Assembly (NCBI GenBank): GCA_963746885.1
Contig: CAVVDM010000011.1
Coordinates: 124,001 to 188,000, forward strand
DNA length: 64,000 nt
DNA from: DATARH01 sp963746885
Lineage (GTDB): Bacteria; Pseudomonadota; Alphaproteobacteria; ATCC43930; CGMCC-115725
Reading direction: 5' to 3'
The translations under genes and the position numbers were made by a program. Positions 1-9,617 of this stretch are shown in pieces (within the stretch, counting starts at the first letter, position 1; each line of letters opens with the position of its first letter). The notes beneath the pieces were generated by a model that was given only the letters and a program-made list of their open reading frames with translations, searched no databases and was not told where the DNA came from.

Positions 1-295
1 GCCGCCCAGGGTCGCCAGCATATCGGCGCCGGCGGCGCGCGCCGCATTGGCCGCCGCGACAACATCGATCCGCGGCGTGTGCGAGCCGATCTTGGCGCAC
101 ACCCCGGCAAGCCGGTTGCCGAGCGCCCGGCGCACCTGCGCAACCATGTCGGTTTCGCGGTTGAGCGTGCCGCTCGCCAGCAGAAACACCGAGTTGGCGC
201 CCGCCTCCTCGACGCTGCTCCTTCAACGCCTCGGCGAACGGCCGGCCATAGATGACGCTTTCCATCGGCGGAAAACGATAGGTGCCGCTGAGCAT
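1..295 (-). CDS. Iron-containing alcohol dehydrogenase (maleylacetate reductase-like), N-terminal fragment
   Basis: Only the first ~97 codons are inside the window; the gene runs off the left edge. The start MLSGTYRFPPMESVIYG and the following Rossmann-like segment ending ADMLATLGG match the N-terminus of group III iron-containing alcohol dehydrogenases, NAD(P)H-dependent oxidoreductases acting on small aldehydes or maleylacetate. A strong AGGAGG ribosome site lies just before the ATG and overlaps the stop of the upstream SDR gene, so the two form an operon. One extra base near 214 breaks the frame (EQ|VEEAG); removing it restores the family sequence. The substrate cannot be told from this fragment. 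Confidence 0.75.
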   Translation of the reverse strand, partial: MLSGTYRFPPMESVIYGRPFAEALKEQRRGGGRQLGVSAGERHAQPRNRHGCAGAPGARQPACRGVRQDRLAHAADRCCRGGQCGARRRRRYAGDPGR

Positions 296-304
296 GGGAA
301 CCTC

Positions 305-1054
305 CTAGCGCGCGAGATAGCCGCCGTCGACCGGCAGCGTGACGCCGGTGATGTAGCGAGCCATGTCCGAAGCGAGAAACACCGCGGGCTGCGCGATGTC
401 CTCGGGTGTGCCGATGCGGCCGAGCGGGATGCGTCCGGTGAAATTGGCCATGTATTCGGCATTCTGCCGCGCGTCGGCGTTGAGCGGCGTCGCGGTGAAG
501 CCGGGGCCGATCGCGTTGACCCGTATCCCCATCGGCGACAACTCGATCGCCAGCGCCTTGGTCAGCAGCCGGACGCCGCCCTTCGACGTCGTATAGGCGG
601 CCGAATTCGGCAAGGCGACAAACGACTGGATCGAGCCGATATTGATGATCGCGCCGCGCGTTTCGCGCAACTGGTCGAGAAACGCTGTCACCATGTTGTA
701 GGGGCCGTCGAGGTTGACGGCCAGGATGTCGTCCCAATCGCGCCGGGCGTTGGCGTCGGTGACCTTGCCGCGTCGGATGATGCCGGCGTTGTTGACCAGG
801 ATTTCGATCGGCCCGATCTCGTCGCGCACTTTGACGGCGAGCGCATCGCAGGCGTCGCGGTCGGTAACGTCGCACACCAGCCCGGCGGCATCGCCACCGA
901 CCGCCTTGGCGACGCGCACCGCGGCGCCGACATTGAGGTCGACCGAGACGATCCGCGCGCCGGCCGCGGCCATCGCTACCGCGATCGCCTCGCCAATCCC
1001 CGATCCGGCGCCGGTGACGAGCGCAATCCGGCCATCAAGCAAGCCTGGCATCAT
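305..1054 (-). CDS. SDR family NAD(P)-dependent oxidoreductase
   Basis: A 249-residue classical short-chain dehydrogenase/reductase, the normal length. Visible motifs in order: cofactor site TGAGSGIG near residue 15, NNAG near residue 88, catalytic serine in INIGSIQS and the YTTSK Tyr-Lys pair near residue 155, and a C-terminal PVDGGY typical of FabG/glucose dehydrogenase-like members. GGAG lies five bases before the first ATG. It is followed after nine bases by an iron-containing alcohol dehydrogenase, so the pair probably acts in one catabolic or detoxifying route. The substrate is not predictable from sequence. Confidence 0.9.
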   Translation of the reverse strand: MMPGLLDGRIALVTGAGSGIGEAIAVAMAAAGARIVSVDLNVGAAVRVAKAVGGDAAGLVCDVTDRDACDALAVKVRDEIGPIEILVNNAGIIRRGKVTDANARRDWDDILAVNLDGPYNMVTAFLDQLRETRGAIINIGSIQSFVALPNSAAYTTSKGGVRLLTKALAIELSPMGIRVNAIGPGFTATPLNADARQNAEYMANFTGRIPLGRIGTPEDIAQPAVFLASDMARYITGVTLPVDGGYLAR

Positions 1055-1137
1055 CAGAACTCCGTCCAGAATGGCTTACCCGACAATCGCGAGCGGCCGA
1101 ACGGCCTCGGGAATGCCGGCTGCATTCGTATGCAGCA

Positions 1138-1539
1138 TCAGAACAAGGTTTCGAAGCGCTCGTCTACCGGTACCCGGTAGCCGTCGGCCAGCCGGTTGGT
1201 TTCGTTGGCCATGCCCACGACCGCGATCAGTTCGCCGAGCATCTCTTTACTCATGCCGAGCCGCTTTGCCGCCGCGCCGTGCGAAGCGGTGCAGTATTGG
1301 CAGCCATTGCTGACGCTGACCGCGAGGTAAATCAACTCCTTGGTCAGCGGGTCAAGCGCCCCCGGCGCCATGACCTCCTTCAAGCTCTCCCAGGTGCGCT
1401 TCAGGGTCGGCGGGTGGTTCGCCAAGGCGCGCCAGAAATTGTTGATCCAGTTCGTCTTGCGGCTCGTCTTGATGTCATCGAACACGCTGCGCACCTCGGG
1501 GCTCGCCGCGTTTTCATCGATCAGCGGGACCGTCGCCAT
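1138..1539 (-). CDS. Carboxymuconolactone decarboxylase/AhpD-like protein
   Basis: 133 residues starting MATVPLIDENAA, chosen because a GGAGGGCGAG ribosome site precedes this ATG. The central segment has the AhpD-type redox motif in NGCQYCTASHG (CxxC followed by histidine), preceded by a helix typical of the CMD family. Such proteins are peroxidase partners or decarboxylases; the CxxC/His arrangement favours a peroxidase-related role. It lies upstream of the SDR/alcohol dehydrogenase pair on the same strand, with an 83-base gap, and diverges from asd. Confidence 0.8.
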   Translation of the reverse strand: MATVPLIDENAASPEVRSVFDDIKTSRKTNWINNFWRALANHPPTLKRTWESLKEVMAPGALDPLTKELIYLAVSVSNGCQYCTASHGAAAKRLGMSKEMLGELIAVVGMANETNRLADGYRVPVDERFETLF

Positions 1540-1670
1540 GCTTCTCGCCCTCCGCGGTTCGTGCGCGCGCTCTGGATAATGCCGGCGGCGAGCGTCAGCA
1601 GCTTGTAATGCGCCGGCCGGCATCGTAAGTCAGCAGCCGGTCTTATCCCCAATCCGCCCGGAGTTTACAG

Positions 1671-2745
<1,075 letters not shown>

Positions 2746-2796
2746 GCGCTGTTTGTCATTGGGGGACCGAGCGCGAGCGAAGCAACCCGGAATGGC

Positions 2797-3969
2797 ATGA
2801 CGACAGCTCGCGCAATGAATGACCTGCCGCAGGCCGATCGGGTAGGCGCGGCGGACGCCACGCAGCGCCGCGATGCGGTCGGGATCATAACCCCGGCGCG
2901 CATACCCGGCCAGGAACTGCCCGCCGCGGGCGATGTGTTTCTCGGCCGCCGCATCACCCCGCTGACCCGCCGCCGCATCGAGAACTTCAAGGCCAACCGG
3001 CGCGGCTTATGGTCGCTGTGGGTGTTCCTCGCGCTGTTCACTGTTACCCTGTTCGCCGAGTTCATCGCGAACGACCGCCCGCTCGTCGTCAGCTTCGAGG
3101 GCCAGCTCTATTTCCCGGTGCTGCGCAACTACCCGGAGACCACCTTCGGCGGCTTCTTCCCGACCGCGGCCGATTATCGCGACCCGGCGGTCGCGAAGCT
3201 GATCGACGCAAAGGGCTGGATGGTGTGGCCGCTCATTCCGTTCAGCTATACGACGATCACCAACGCACCCGGTCCGTTCCCGGCGGCGCCGTCGCGCACA
3301 GATTGGCTCGGCACCGACGACCAGGGTCGCGACGTTCTGGCTCGCCTGATTTACGGCTTTCGCATCTCGGTGTTGTTCGGCCTGGCGCTGACCCTGTTTT
3401 CGTCGGTGGTCGGGGTCGCGGCCGGCGCGGTGCAGGGCTATTTCGGCGGGCTTGTCGATCTCGGCTTTCAGCGCTTCATCGAGATCTGGGAGGGCCTGCC
3501 GGTCCTCTATCTGCTGATCATCCTGGCGACCTTTGTCGAACCCAATTTCTGGTGGCTGCTCGGGTTGATGCTGCTGTTTTCGTGGACCGCGCTGGTCGGC
3601 GTGGTGCGGGCGGAGTTTTTGCGCGCCCGCAATTTCGACTATGTCCGCGCCGCGCGGGCGCTCGGCGTCGGCGACCTTGTCATCATCTGGCGCCATGTCC
3701 TGCCGAATGCGACGGTCGCGACGGTCACCTTCCTGCCGTTCATCCTCAACGGCTCGATCACGACGCTGACCTCGCTCGATTTTCTCGGCTTCGGCCTGCC
3801 GCCGGGCTCGGCCTCGCTCGGCGAACTGCTGGCGCAGGGCAAGGCCAATCTGCAGGCGCCGTGGCTTGGCCTGACCGCATTTGCCGTGCTGGCGCTGATG
3901 CTGAGCCTGTTGATCTTCGTCGGTGAGGCGGTGCGCGATGCCTTCGACCCGCGCAAGGCGGCGCGATGA
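2797..3969 (+). CDS. yejE: ABC transporter inner-membrane permease, YejE/OppC type
   Basis: A 390-residue permease of a peptide importer of the YejABEF (microcin C) class. A cytoplasmic N-terminus of about 65 residues with RIENFKANRRGLWSLW leads into the first membrane helix, then a long periplasmic segment, the family motif WLGTDDQGRDVLARLIYG near residue 170, and five further helices containing the EAA loop RAARALGVGDLVIIWRHV. The next gene, yejF, overlaps its stop by ATGA. The usual upstream partners, the binding protein YejA and the permease YejB, are absent; asd lies directly upstream. A second possible start is the ATG at 2815. Confidence 0.9.
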   Translation: MTTARAMNDLPQADRVGAADATQRRDAVGIITPARIPGQELPAAGDVFLGRRITPLTRRRIENFKANRRGLWSLWVFLALFTVTLFAEFIANDRPLVVSFEGQLYFPVLRNYPETTFGGFFPTAADYRDPAVAKLIDAKGWMVWPLIPFSYTTITNAPGPFPAAPSRTDWLGTDDQGRDVLARLIYGFRISVLFGLALTLFSSVVGVAAGAVQGYFGGLVDLGFQRFIEIWEGLPVLYLLIILATFVEPNFWWLLGLMLLFSWTALVGVVRAEFLRARNFDYVRAARALGVGDLVIIWRHVLPNATVATVTFLPFILNGSITTLTSLDFLGFGLPPGSASLGELLAQGKANLQAPWLGLTAFAVLALMLSLLIFVGEAVRDAFDPRKAAR

Positions 3970-5582
3970 GCCTGCTCGAGGTGCGCGATCTGAGCGTATC
4001 CTTCGCCGGCTGGCGCGGCGCGCCGCCGGTCGAGGCGGTGAAGCGGATCTCGTTCACCCTTGATCGCGGCGAGACCCTGGCCCTGGTCGGCGAGAGCGGC
4101 TCGGGCAAGTCGGTGACGGCGCTGTCGATCCTACAGCTGCTCCCCTACCCCGCCGCATCGCACGCGCCCGGAAGCAGCATCCGCTTCGCCGGCGAGGAAT
4201 TGGTCGGTGCGCCGCCGGGGCGGCTGCGCGAGGTGCGCGGCAACCGCATCGCGATGGTCTTCCAGGAGCCGATGACCTCGCTCAACCCGTTGCACACGGT
4301 GGAAAAGCAGGTCGCCGAGACCCTGCTGATCCACAAGCACATGGCGGCCGCGGCGGCGCACGCCCGCACGATCGAGCTGCTGCATCTGGTGGGCTTGCGC
4401 GACGCCGAAAGCCGGCTCGGCGCCTATCCGCACCAGCTCTCAGGCGGCCAGCGTCAGCGCGTGATGATCGCAATGGCGATCGCCAACGAGCCCGACATCC
4501 TGGTCGCCGACGAGCCGACGACGGCGCTCGACGTGACGATCCAGGCGCAGATCCTGCACCTGATGCAGGAATTGCGCGAACGGCTCGGCATGGCGCTGCT
4601 GCTGATTACGCACGACCTTGCGATCGTGCGCCATATGGCCGGGCGGGTTTGCGTGATGACGCAGGGCGAGATCGTCGAGAGCGGCCCGACCGCCGCCATC
4701 TTCGAGCGCCCGCAGCACCCGTATACGCAGCGGCTCCTGGCGGCCGAACCCAAGGGAAAAGTGCCGCCGGCCGATCCGGCCGCGCCGCTGCTCGTCGAGG
4801 CCGAGCAGGTCAAGGTGTGGTTTCCAATCCGCCGCGGCCTGTTCCGCCGCGTCCAGGGCTTTATCAAGGCGGTCGATGGTGTCTCGCTCGCTCTGCGCGC
4901 CGGCGCGACGCTCGGTGTCGTCGGCGAAAGCGGCTCGGGCAAGACGACGCTCGGTCTCGCCCTCCTGCGCCTGCTCGACAGCGAGGGCGGCATCCGCTTT
5001 GCCGGGCAGGACATCGCGCATGTGCGGCAGAAGCGCTTGCGGCCGCTGCGGCGTGAGATGCAGGTCGTGTTTCAGGATCCCTATTCGAGCCTGTCGCCGC
5101 GCCTGTCGATCGCCCAGATCGTCGGCGAGGGGCTGAAGGTGCATCGCCTCGCCGCCGGCGAGGCCGAGCAGCGGCAGTTGATCGAAGCGACGCTGCAGGA
5201 AGTCGGGCTCGACCCGGCGGCGGCGGACCGTTACCCGCACGAATTTTCCGGCGGCCAGCGCCAGCGCGTGGCGATCGCCCGGGCATTGGTGCTGAAGCCG
5301 CGCTTCATCGTGCTCGACGAGCCGACGTCGGCGCTCGACATGTCGGTGCAGGCCCAGATCGTCGAATTGCTGCGCGAATTGCAGGCGCGCTACGGCCTCG
5401 CCTATCTGTTCATCAGCCACGATCTAAAAGTCGTGCGGGCGCTGGCACACGAAATCCTGGTGATGAAGGACGGCAAGATCGTCGAACACGGCAGCACCGA
5501 GCGCGTCATGACCGCCCCCGAGCACCCCTATACCAAGGCTCTGATGGCCGCCGCCTTCGACCTCGCCGCGGTGCCGGCGTAG
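3966..5582 (+). CDS. yejF: ABC transporter ATP-binding protein with two ATPase domains, YejF type
   Basis: 538 residues with two complete nucleotide-binding domains, as in YejF. Domain 1: Walker A GESGSGKS near residue 40, signature LSGGQRQRV, Walker B LVADEPTTALD. Domain 2: Walker A GESGSGKTT near 320, signature FSGGQRQRVAIARAL, Walker B VLDEPTSALD, each followed by the switch histidine (LLITHDLA, LFISHDLK). A linker with the oligopeptide-transporter motif HPYTQRLLAAEP follows domain 1 and its match closes the protein. It energises peptide import together with YejE. Start and stop codons overlap those of yejE. Confidence 0.93.
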   Translation: MSLLEVRDLSVSFAGWRGAPPVEAVKRISFTLDRGETLALVGESGSGKSVTALSILQLLPYPAASHAPGSSIRFAGEELVGAPPGRLREVRGNRIAMVFQEPMTSLNPLHTVEKQVAETLLIHKHMAAAAAHARTIELLHLVGLRDAESRLGAYPHQLSGGQRQRVMIAMAIANEPDILVADEPTTALDVTIQAQILHLMQELRERLGMALLLITHDLAIVRHMAGRVCVMTQGEIVESGPTAAIFERPQHPYTQRLLAAEPKGKVPPADPAAPLLVEAEQVKVWFPIRRGLFRRVQGFIKAVDGVSLALRAGATLGVVGESGSGKTTLGLALLRLLDSEGGIRFAGQDIAHVRQKRLRPLRREMQVVFQDPYSSLSPRLSIAQIVGEGLKVHRLAAGEAEQRQLIEATLQEVGLDPAAADRYPHEFSGGQRQRVAIARALVLKPRFIVLDEPTSALDMSVQAQIVELLRELQARYGLAYLFISHDLKVVRALAHEILVMKDGKIVEHGSTERVMTAPEHPYTKALMAAAFDLAAVPA

Positions 5583-5586
5583 CCCG

Positions 5587-6732
5587 TCAAATCCCGAGCA
5601 GGTTGGCGATCGTGTCGGTCGCCTTGAGGCCGTGGCCGGTGAGCACGACGATTGTGGTCTCGTCGGGCCGGATGGTGCCGTCATTCAACAAGCGCGCCAG
5701 GGCGGCGCCGGCCGTGGCGGAAGTCGGCTCGACGAACAGGCCGAGCTGACCGAGCGCTGCGAGCGCCGGCCCGATCTCGGCTTCGGCGACAGCGACGACC
5801 CCGCCGCCCGAGCGGCGCAACGCCGCGAGGACCTCCGCTGCCCGCACCGGCTTTACCGTCGCGATGCCGTCGGCGACGGTGGGTGCGGGCGTGAACGGCA
5901 CGTAACCTTCCGCTCCGGCCGTCCAGGCGGCGGCGAAAGCGGCGCAATTGGCGGCCTGCACGGCAAAGAGACGCGGATGCCGCGTGATCTCGCCGCGCCG
6001 CTGCAATTCATCGAAGCCGCGCTCGAGGCCGAGGATGTTGCTGCCGTAGCCGGTCGGCACCAGGATGTTGTCGGGCACGGCGAAGCCGAGCTGCTCCCAC
6101 AATTCGTAGGCAAGCGTCTTGGTCCCCTCGATAAAGAACGGCTGCCAATTGTGGCTGGCGTAAAAGCTTTCGCCGATTGCGGCGAGCGCCGCATCCGTGA
6201 CTGCCTGGCGGGTGCCGGGGATGGCACGCACCTCGGCGCCCGAAGCGGCGATCTGCACCACCTTGCCGCGCGGCGCCGTCGTCGGAACATAGATCCGGCA
6301 TGGCAGCCCGGCCGCCGCCGCGTAGGTGGCGATCGACGAGCCGGCATTGCCCGAGGAATCTTCGTGGATCACCCCGGGCTCGGCGGCGACCCCAACCTCG
6401 AGCAGATGGTTTAGCATGACGGCGGTGCCGCGGTCCTTGAACGAACCGGTCGGCATCTGCGATTCGAGCTTGAACAGCACGGATATGCCGGCCCACTCCC
6501 GACGCACCAAAGGTGTCCAGCCCTCGCCGAGCGACACGCGCGGCGGCCGGCCGAGCGCCAGCGCGGCCCGGTAGCGCCACAGCGACGCCTCGCCGGCGAC
6601 GATGTTGCCACGCCCCAGCCCCTGCCCCTCCGCCAGGTTGAGATGGCTGCCGCAGGCACAGCGCCACACCGGCCGGTCGGCCGGCAGGCTTGCGCCGCAG
6701 GCCGGGCAGCGATAGGTCGCGAGGCTCTCCAT
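5587..6732 (-). CDS. thrC: Threonine synthase, zinc-ribbon type
   Basis: 381 residues. Converts O-phosphohomoserine to threonine with pyridoxal phosphate. It opens with a zinc ribbon (YRCPACGASL ... WRCACG, residues 7-26), then a fold-type II PLP domain with the Schiff-base lysine in PTGSFKDRG, a phosphate loop in EDSSGNAGSS, and a C-terminal VLTGHGLKATD. The ATG at 6732 follows GAGGAG by a normal distance. The open frame continues upstream to 7410, but that part is antisense to a cytochrome c gene and is not protein. Convergent with yejF, 4 bases apart. Confidence 0.9.
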   Translation of the reverse strand: MESLATYRCPACGASLPADRPVWRCACGSHLNLAEGQGLGRGNIVAGEASLWRYRAALALGRPPRVSLGEGWTPLVRREWAGISVLFKLESQMPTGSFKDRGTAVMLNHLLEVGVAAEPGVIHEDSSGNAGSSIATYAAAAGLPCRIYVPTTAPRGKVVQIAASGAEVRAIPGTRQAVTDAALAAIGESFYASHNWQPFFIEGTKTLAYELWEQLGFAVPDNILVPTGYGSNILGLERGFDELQRRGEITRHPRLFAVQAANCAAFAAAWTAGAEGYVPFTPAPTVADGIATVKPVRAAEVLAALRRSGGGVVAVAEAEIGPALAALGQLGLFVEPTSATAGAALARLLNDGTIRPDETTIVVLTGHGLKATDTIANLLGI

Positions 6733-6864
6733 GGCGAGGCTCCTCAACGGGTTTGCACCGCAGCATACACCCGATGCGAGGGTCGCCCGCCGCTGCCAAA
6801 TCGCTCGCCTGCGGCCGGCGCTTGCCGCATGATCCGACGCGCGAGACGGTAACGGAGTAATGGT

Positions 6865-7236
6865 ATGCTGCGAGTGGCGGCGATCACGATATTCGCCCTC
6901 TGCGTCATCCCGACCGCCGGCAAGGCGGCCGGCGTCGCGCTTGGCAAGGCAGCCTTCGCCCGATGCAAGATCTGCCACACGGTCGAGGCCGGCGGCCGCA
7001 CCAAGGTCGGCCCCAATCTTCACGGCATCTTCGGCCGCAAGGCCGGCACGTTTGCCAATTTTCCCTATTCCCAGGCGATGAAGGCGTCGGGCGTGGTGTG
7101 GAACGACCACACGCTGGCCGCATATTTGCGTAACCCGAGGAAGTTCATTCCCGGCAACCACATGGCGTTTCCCGGCATCAAGGACGACGCGCAGATGGCG
7201 GCGCTGCTCGCCTATCTGCACGAGGCAGCGCAGTAG
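6865..7236 (+). CDS. Class I c-type cytochrome
   Basis: 123 residues with a cleavable signal peptide (hydrophobic core AAITIFALCVI, likely cleavage after residue ~22), the heme-binding CKICH at about residue 34, the conserved KVGPNLHGIFGRKAG loop and the distal methionine in GNHMAFPGIK. It is therefore a small soluble periplasmic electron carrier of the cytochrome c2/c550 type. GGAG precedes the ATG. The flanking genes (thrC, folD) do not show its electron partners. Confidence 0.9.
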   Translation: MLRVAAITIFALCVIPTAGKAAGVALGKAAFARCKICHTVEAGGRTKVGPNLHGIFGRKAGTFANFPYSQAMKASGVVWNDHTLAAYLRNPRKFIPGNHMAFPGIKDDAQMAALLAYLHEAAQ

Positions 7237-7267
7237 CGGCCGGCGCGGCAACGGAGGCGGGTCGGCA

Positions 7268-8176
7268 ATGCCGCAGGCAACCCTGATCGACGGCCAGGCC
7301 ATTGCCGCGGAGCTGCGCCAGCGCGTCAGCGCAGCGGTCGCGAGCCTCGGCCAGAGCCAGGCGGAGCGCCCGGCGATCACCCCCGGGCTCGCCGCCATCC
7401 TGGTCGGCAACGATCCGGCGAGTGAGGTTTATGTGCGCAACAAGGCGCGCGCCTGTGCCGCCGCCGGGATCGCCTCGTTCGAATACCGCCTGCCCGCCGA
7501 TGCCGGTCTTGCCGAACTCCTGGAGCTGATCGGCAGGCTCAATGCCGACGACCGGGTCGACGGCATCCTGGTCCAGCTGCCATTGCCTCCCGGCATCGAT
7601 TCCGTGCAGGCGATCGGCGCGCTCGATCCGGCAAAGGACGTCGACGGGTTCCATCCGGTCAATGTCGGGCGATTGTGGAACGGCGAGAACGGGCTGGTGC
7701 CGTGCACGCCGCAGGGCGTTGCGATGCTGCTGCACAGCGTTCGCGCAGACTGGTCGGGCGCGGAGGCGGTGGTAATCGGCCGCTCGCGGACTGTCGGCCG
7801 GCCGGTGGCCGCGCTGCTGCTCGCGGCTGACTGCACCCTTACGGTCGTCCACTCGAAAACCCGCGCGGCCGCCGCGATCGCCCGCCGCGCCGACATTCTT
7901 GTCGCGGCCGTCGGGCGGCCGGCGGCGGTCACCGCCGAATGGATCAAGCCCGGCGCTACAGTGATCGATGTCGGGATCAATCGGATTGCGCTGCCCGATC
8001 GGCCGGCACACCTCGTCGGCGATGTCGACTTCGCGGCGGCACAGCAGGTTGCCGGCGCAATCACCCCGGTGCCGGGCGGGGTCGGGCCGATGACGATCGC
8101 ATGCCTGTTGCGCAACACGCTGCTGGCGGCCTGCCGCCGGCGCGGCCTGCCCGATCCGGCCGCGCTGCAAGGCTGA
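7268..8176 (+). CDS. folD: Bifunctional methylenetetrahydrofolate dehydrogenase/cyclohydrolase
   Basis: 302 residues, the normal FolD length. Interconverts 5,10-methylene-, methenyl- and 10-formyl-tetrahydrofolate. Seen: the catalytic YVRNKARAC (Tyr-x3-Lys) near residue 56, DGILVQLPLPPGID, DVDGFHPVNVG, the NADP site VIGRSRTVGRP and the C-terminal PGGVGPMTIACLL. The coding sequence is unbroken. It starts 31 bases after the cytochrome stop, behind a GGAGGCGGG stretch. Confidence 0.95.
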   Translation: MPQATLIDGQAIAAELRQRVSAAVASLGQSQAERPAITPGLAAILVGNDPASEVYVRNKARACAAAGIASFEYRLPADAGLAELLELIGRLNADDRVDGILVQLPLPPGIDSVQAIGALDPAKDVDGFHPVNVGRLWNGENGLVPCTPQGVAMLLHSVRADWSGAEAVVIGRSRTVGRPVAALLLAADCTLTVVHSKTRAAAAIARRADILVAAVGRPAAVTAEWIKPGATVIDVGINRIALPDRPAHLVGDVDFAAAQQVAGAITPVPGGVGPMTIACLLRNTLLAACRRRGLPDPAALQG

Positions 8177-8225
8177 ACCAAAGCCGCTCGGCGTGGATTT
8201 ACCGGCCGCGCAACCGTAGGATTTT

Positions 8226-9602
8226 TTGTCGTTAACCATATCGCAATCTTTCGGAGTTGAATTAACGGCAACCGACAGACTGGGCAAAGTTGGGCAAAGC
8301 GACGTGACGGAAAAAGACAAGGATCGTTCGGCTATCGATGGGCATTGGCTCAACGCCGAGCGGATTCGGGTCTATTCGACGCTGGTGGTCAGCATCTTCG
8401 CGATTACCATGGTGTGGTGGACCGCGCGGTCGCTGCCCGGCCTCGTCGATCCGCGCGGCAAGCCCGTCGGCTACGACTTCATCGCTTTCTGGAGCGCGGC
8501 GCGCCTCGCCATCGAGGGGCGTCCGGAAGCGGCCTACGATTGGTTCGCGATCCGGGCGGCACATCGCCTCGCCGTGCCAAACATCGGCGAGAAGGTGTTT
8601 CTGTGGCATTACCCGCCGACCTATCTCCTGATGGTGCTCCCGCTCGGGTTCCTGCCCTATCTGGCGGCATTGGGCGCGTTCCTCGCGACCACGATCGGAT
8701 TGTGGGCGGCGCTCGTGCGAAAAGTGCTGCCCGATCGGCGCGCCTGGATCGTCGCCGCCGCATTTCCCGGCGGGCTGGTCAATGTAATGCACGGGCAGAA
8801 CGGCTTTCTGACGGCCGCGCTGGCCGGATTCGCGCTGCTCGCGCTTCAGAACCAGCCGGTTTTGGCCGGCGTCCTGATCGGACTGCTGGCGATCAAGCCG
8901 CATCTCGCAATCCTGTTTCCGATCGCCTTGATCGCGGCCGGCCGCTGGCGGGCGTTCTGGTCCGCAGCGGTTACGACACTCGGCTTCACCGGCGTCAGCA
9001 TCGCCGCCTTCGGCTGGTCGACGATCGAGGCGTTCCTGCATGATCTGCCGACCGTGCAGCGGCTAATCGACGGGGGTTTTCTGCCGTGGGGCATGATGCC
9101 GAGCCCGTATGTCTTTGCGCTGTCGCTCGGGACGCCGACCAGCGCCGCGATGGCATTGCAGGTTGCGGTTGCGATCGCGACGGCGGTTTGCGTGTGGATT
9201 GCGTGGCGGACCCCGGAGGCCCCGTTCGAGGCGAGGGCAGCGGTGCTCGTGATCGGGGCGCTGCTCGTATCGCCTTATGTCTTCTACTACGACTTGACGT
9301 GGGCCGGTCTGGGCATGGCGTGGCTGGTCACCCTCGGGATGCGGCACGGCTTTCGTCGGGGCGAACGCAATATCCTGGCCGCCGCCTGGGTGACACCGCT
9401 GGCGATGTACGGGGTTCGCGGGCTGACCCACGTCCAGATCGGGTTTCCGGTTCTGCTGGCGTTGCTCACGCTGGCGATGTTGCGCGCGACCTCACCCGCT
9501 GTCCGGTGCGCGTCGTCGAACACGACCTCGGTCGTGTTCGAGGCGCGTTCGTTAACCCAGTCATTACCGTCTGGTATAATTCTCGACGATCCGGCGACCT
9601 GA
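8226..9602 (+). CDS. Glycosyltransferase family 87-like integral membrane protein (DUF2029)
   Basis: Up to 458 residues with about nine or ten membrane helices from residue 45 on. The first periplasmic loop carries GYDFIAFWSAARLAIEG and then a YDW/HYPPTYLL segment typical of DUF2029/GT87 mannosyltransferase-like proteins, which use polyprenyl-phosphate sugars. No in-frame ATG exists near the start: TTG at 8226 follows AGGA, and GTG at 8304 is the alternative, so the start is uncertain. The last ~35 codons cover an inverted repeat and a promoter for the next gene and look unlike membrane protein. The acceptor is unknown. Confidence 0.7.
   Translation: MSLTISQSFGVELTATDRLGKVGQSDVTEKDKDRSAIDGHWLNAERIRVYSTLVVSIFAITMVWWTARSLPGLVDPRGKPVGYDFIAFWSAARLAIEGRPEAAYDWFAIRAAHRLAVPNIGEKVFLWHYPPTYLLMVLPLGFLPYLAALGAFLATTIGLWAALVRKVLPDRRAWIVAAAFPGGLVNVMHGQNGFLTAALAGFALLALQNQPVLAGVLIGLLAIKPHLAILFPIALIAAGRWRAFWSAAVTTLGFTGVSIAAFGWSTIEAFLHDLPTVQRLIDGGFLPWGMMPSPYVFALSLGTPTSAAMALQVAVAIATAVCVWIAWRTPEAPFEARAAVLVIGALLVSPYVFYYDLTWAGLGMAWLVTLGMRHGFRRGERNILAAAWVTPLAMYGVRGLTHVQIGFPVLLALLTLAMLRATSPAVRCASSNTTSVVFEARSLTQSLPSGIILDDPAT
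9516..9541. repeat. Perfect inverted repeat, 12-base arms
   Basis: TCGAACACGACC and its exact reverse complement GGTCGTGTTCGA are separated by only two bases. The repeat sits 10 bases upstream of a strong promoter, at the 3' end of the GT87-like gene. It could be a regulator binding site for that promoter or a hairpin in the upstream transcript. There is no T-run after it, so a classical terminator is unlikely. Confidence 0.6.
9552..9580 (+). promoter_or_regulatory. Sigma70-type promoter with extended -10
   Basis: TTAACC (9552-9557) and TATAAT (9575-9580) are 17 bases apart, and TGG directly before the -10 gives the extended TGnTATAAT form. The start point would be near 9587, giving a leader of about 30 bases that ends in a GAAGGAGGT ribosome site before the ATG at 9618. 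It lies inside the end of the preceding reading frame. Confidence 0.65.
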
Positions 9603-9617
9603 AGGAGGTAGCACGGC

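Noticed and set aside
5587..7410. A continuous 607-codon minus-strand frame that would extend thrC upstream
   Set aside because: The extra 226 codons are antisense to a clear cytochrome c gene and have no conserved content; the ATG at 6732 has a good ribosome site and gives the normal length.
8177..8225. T-run before the GT87-like gene as a terminator for folD
   Set aside because: No GC-rich stem precedes the run at the right distance.
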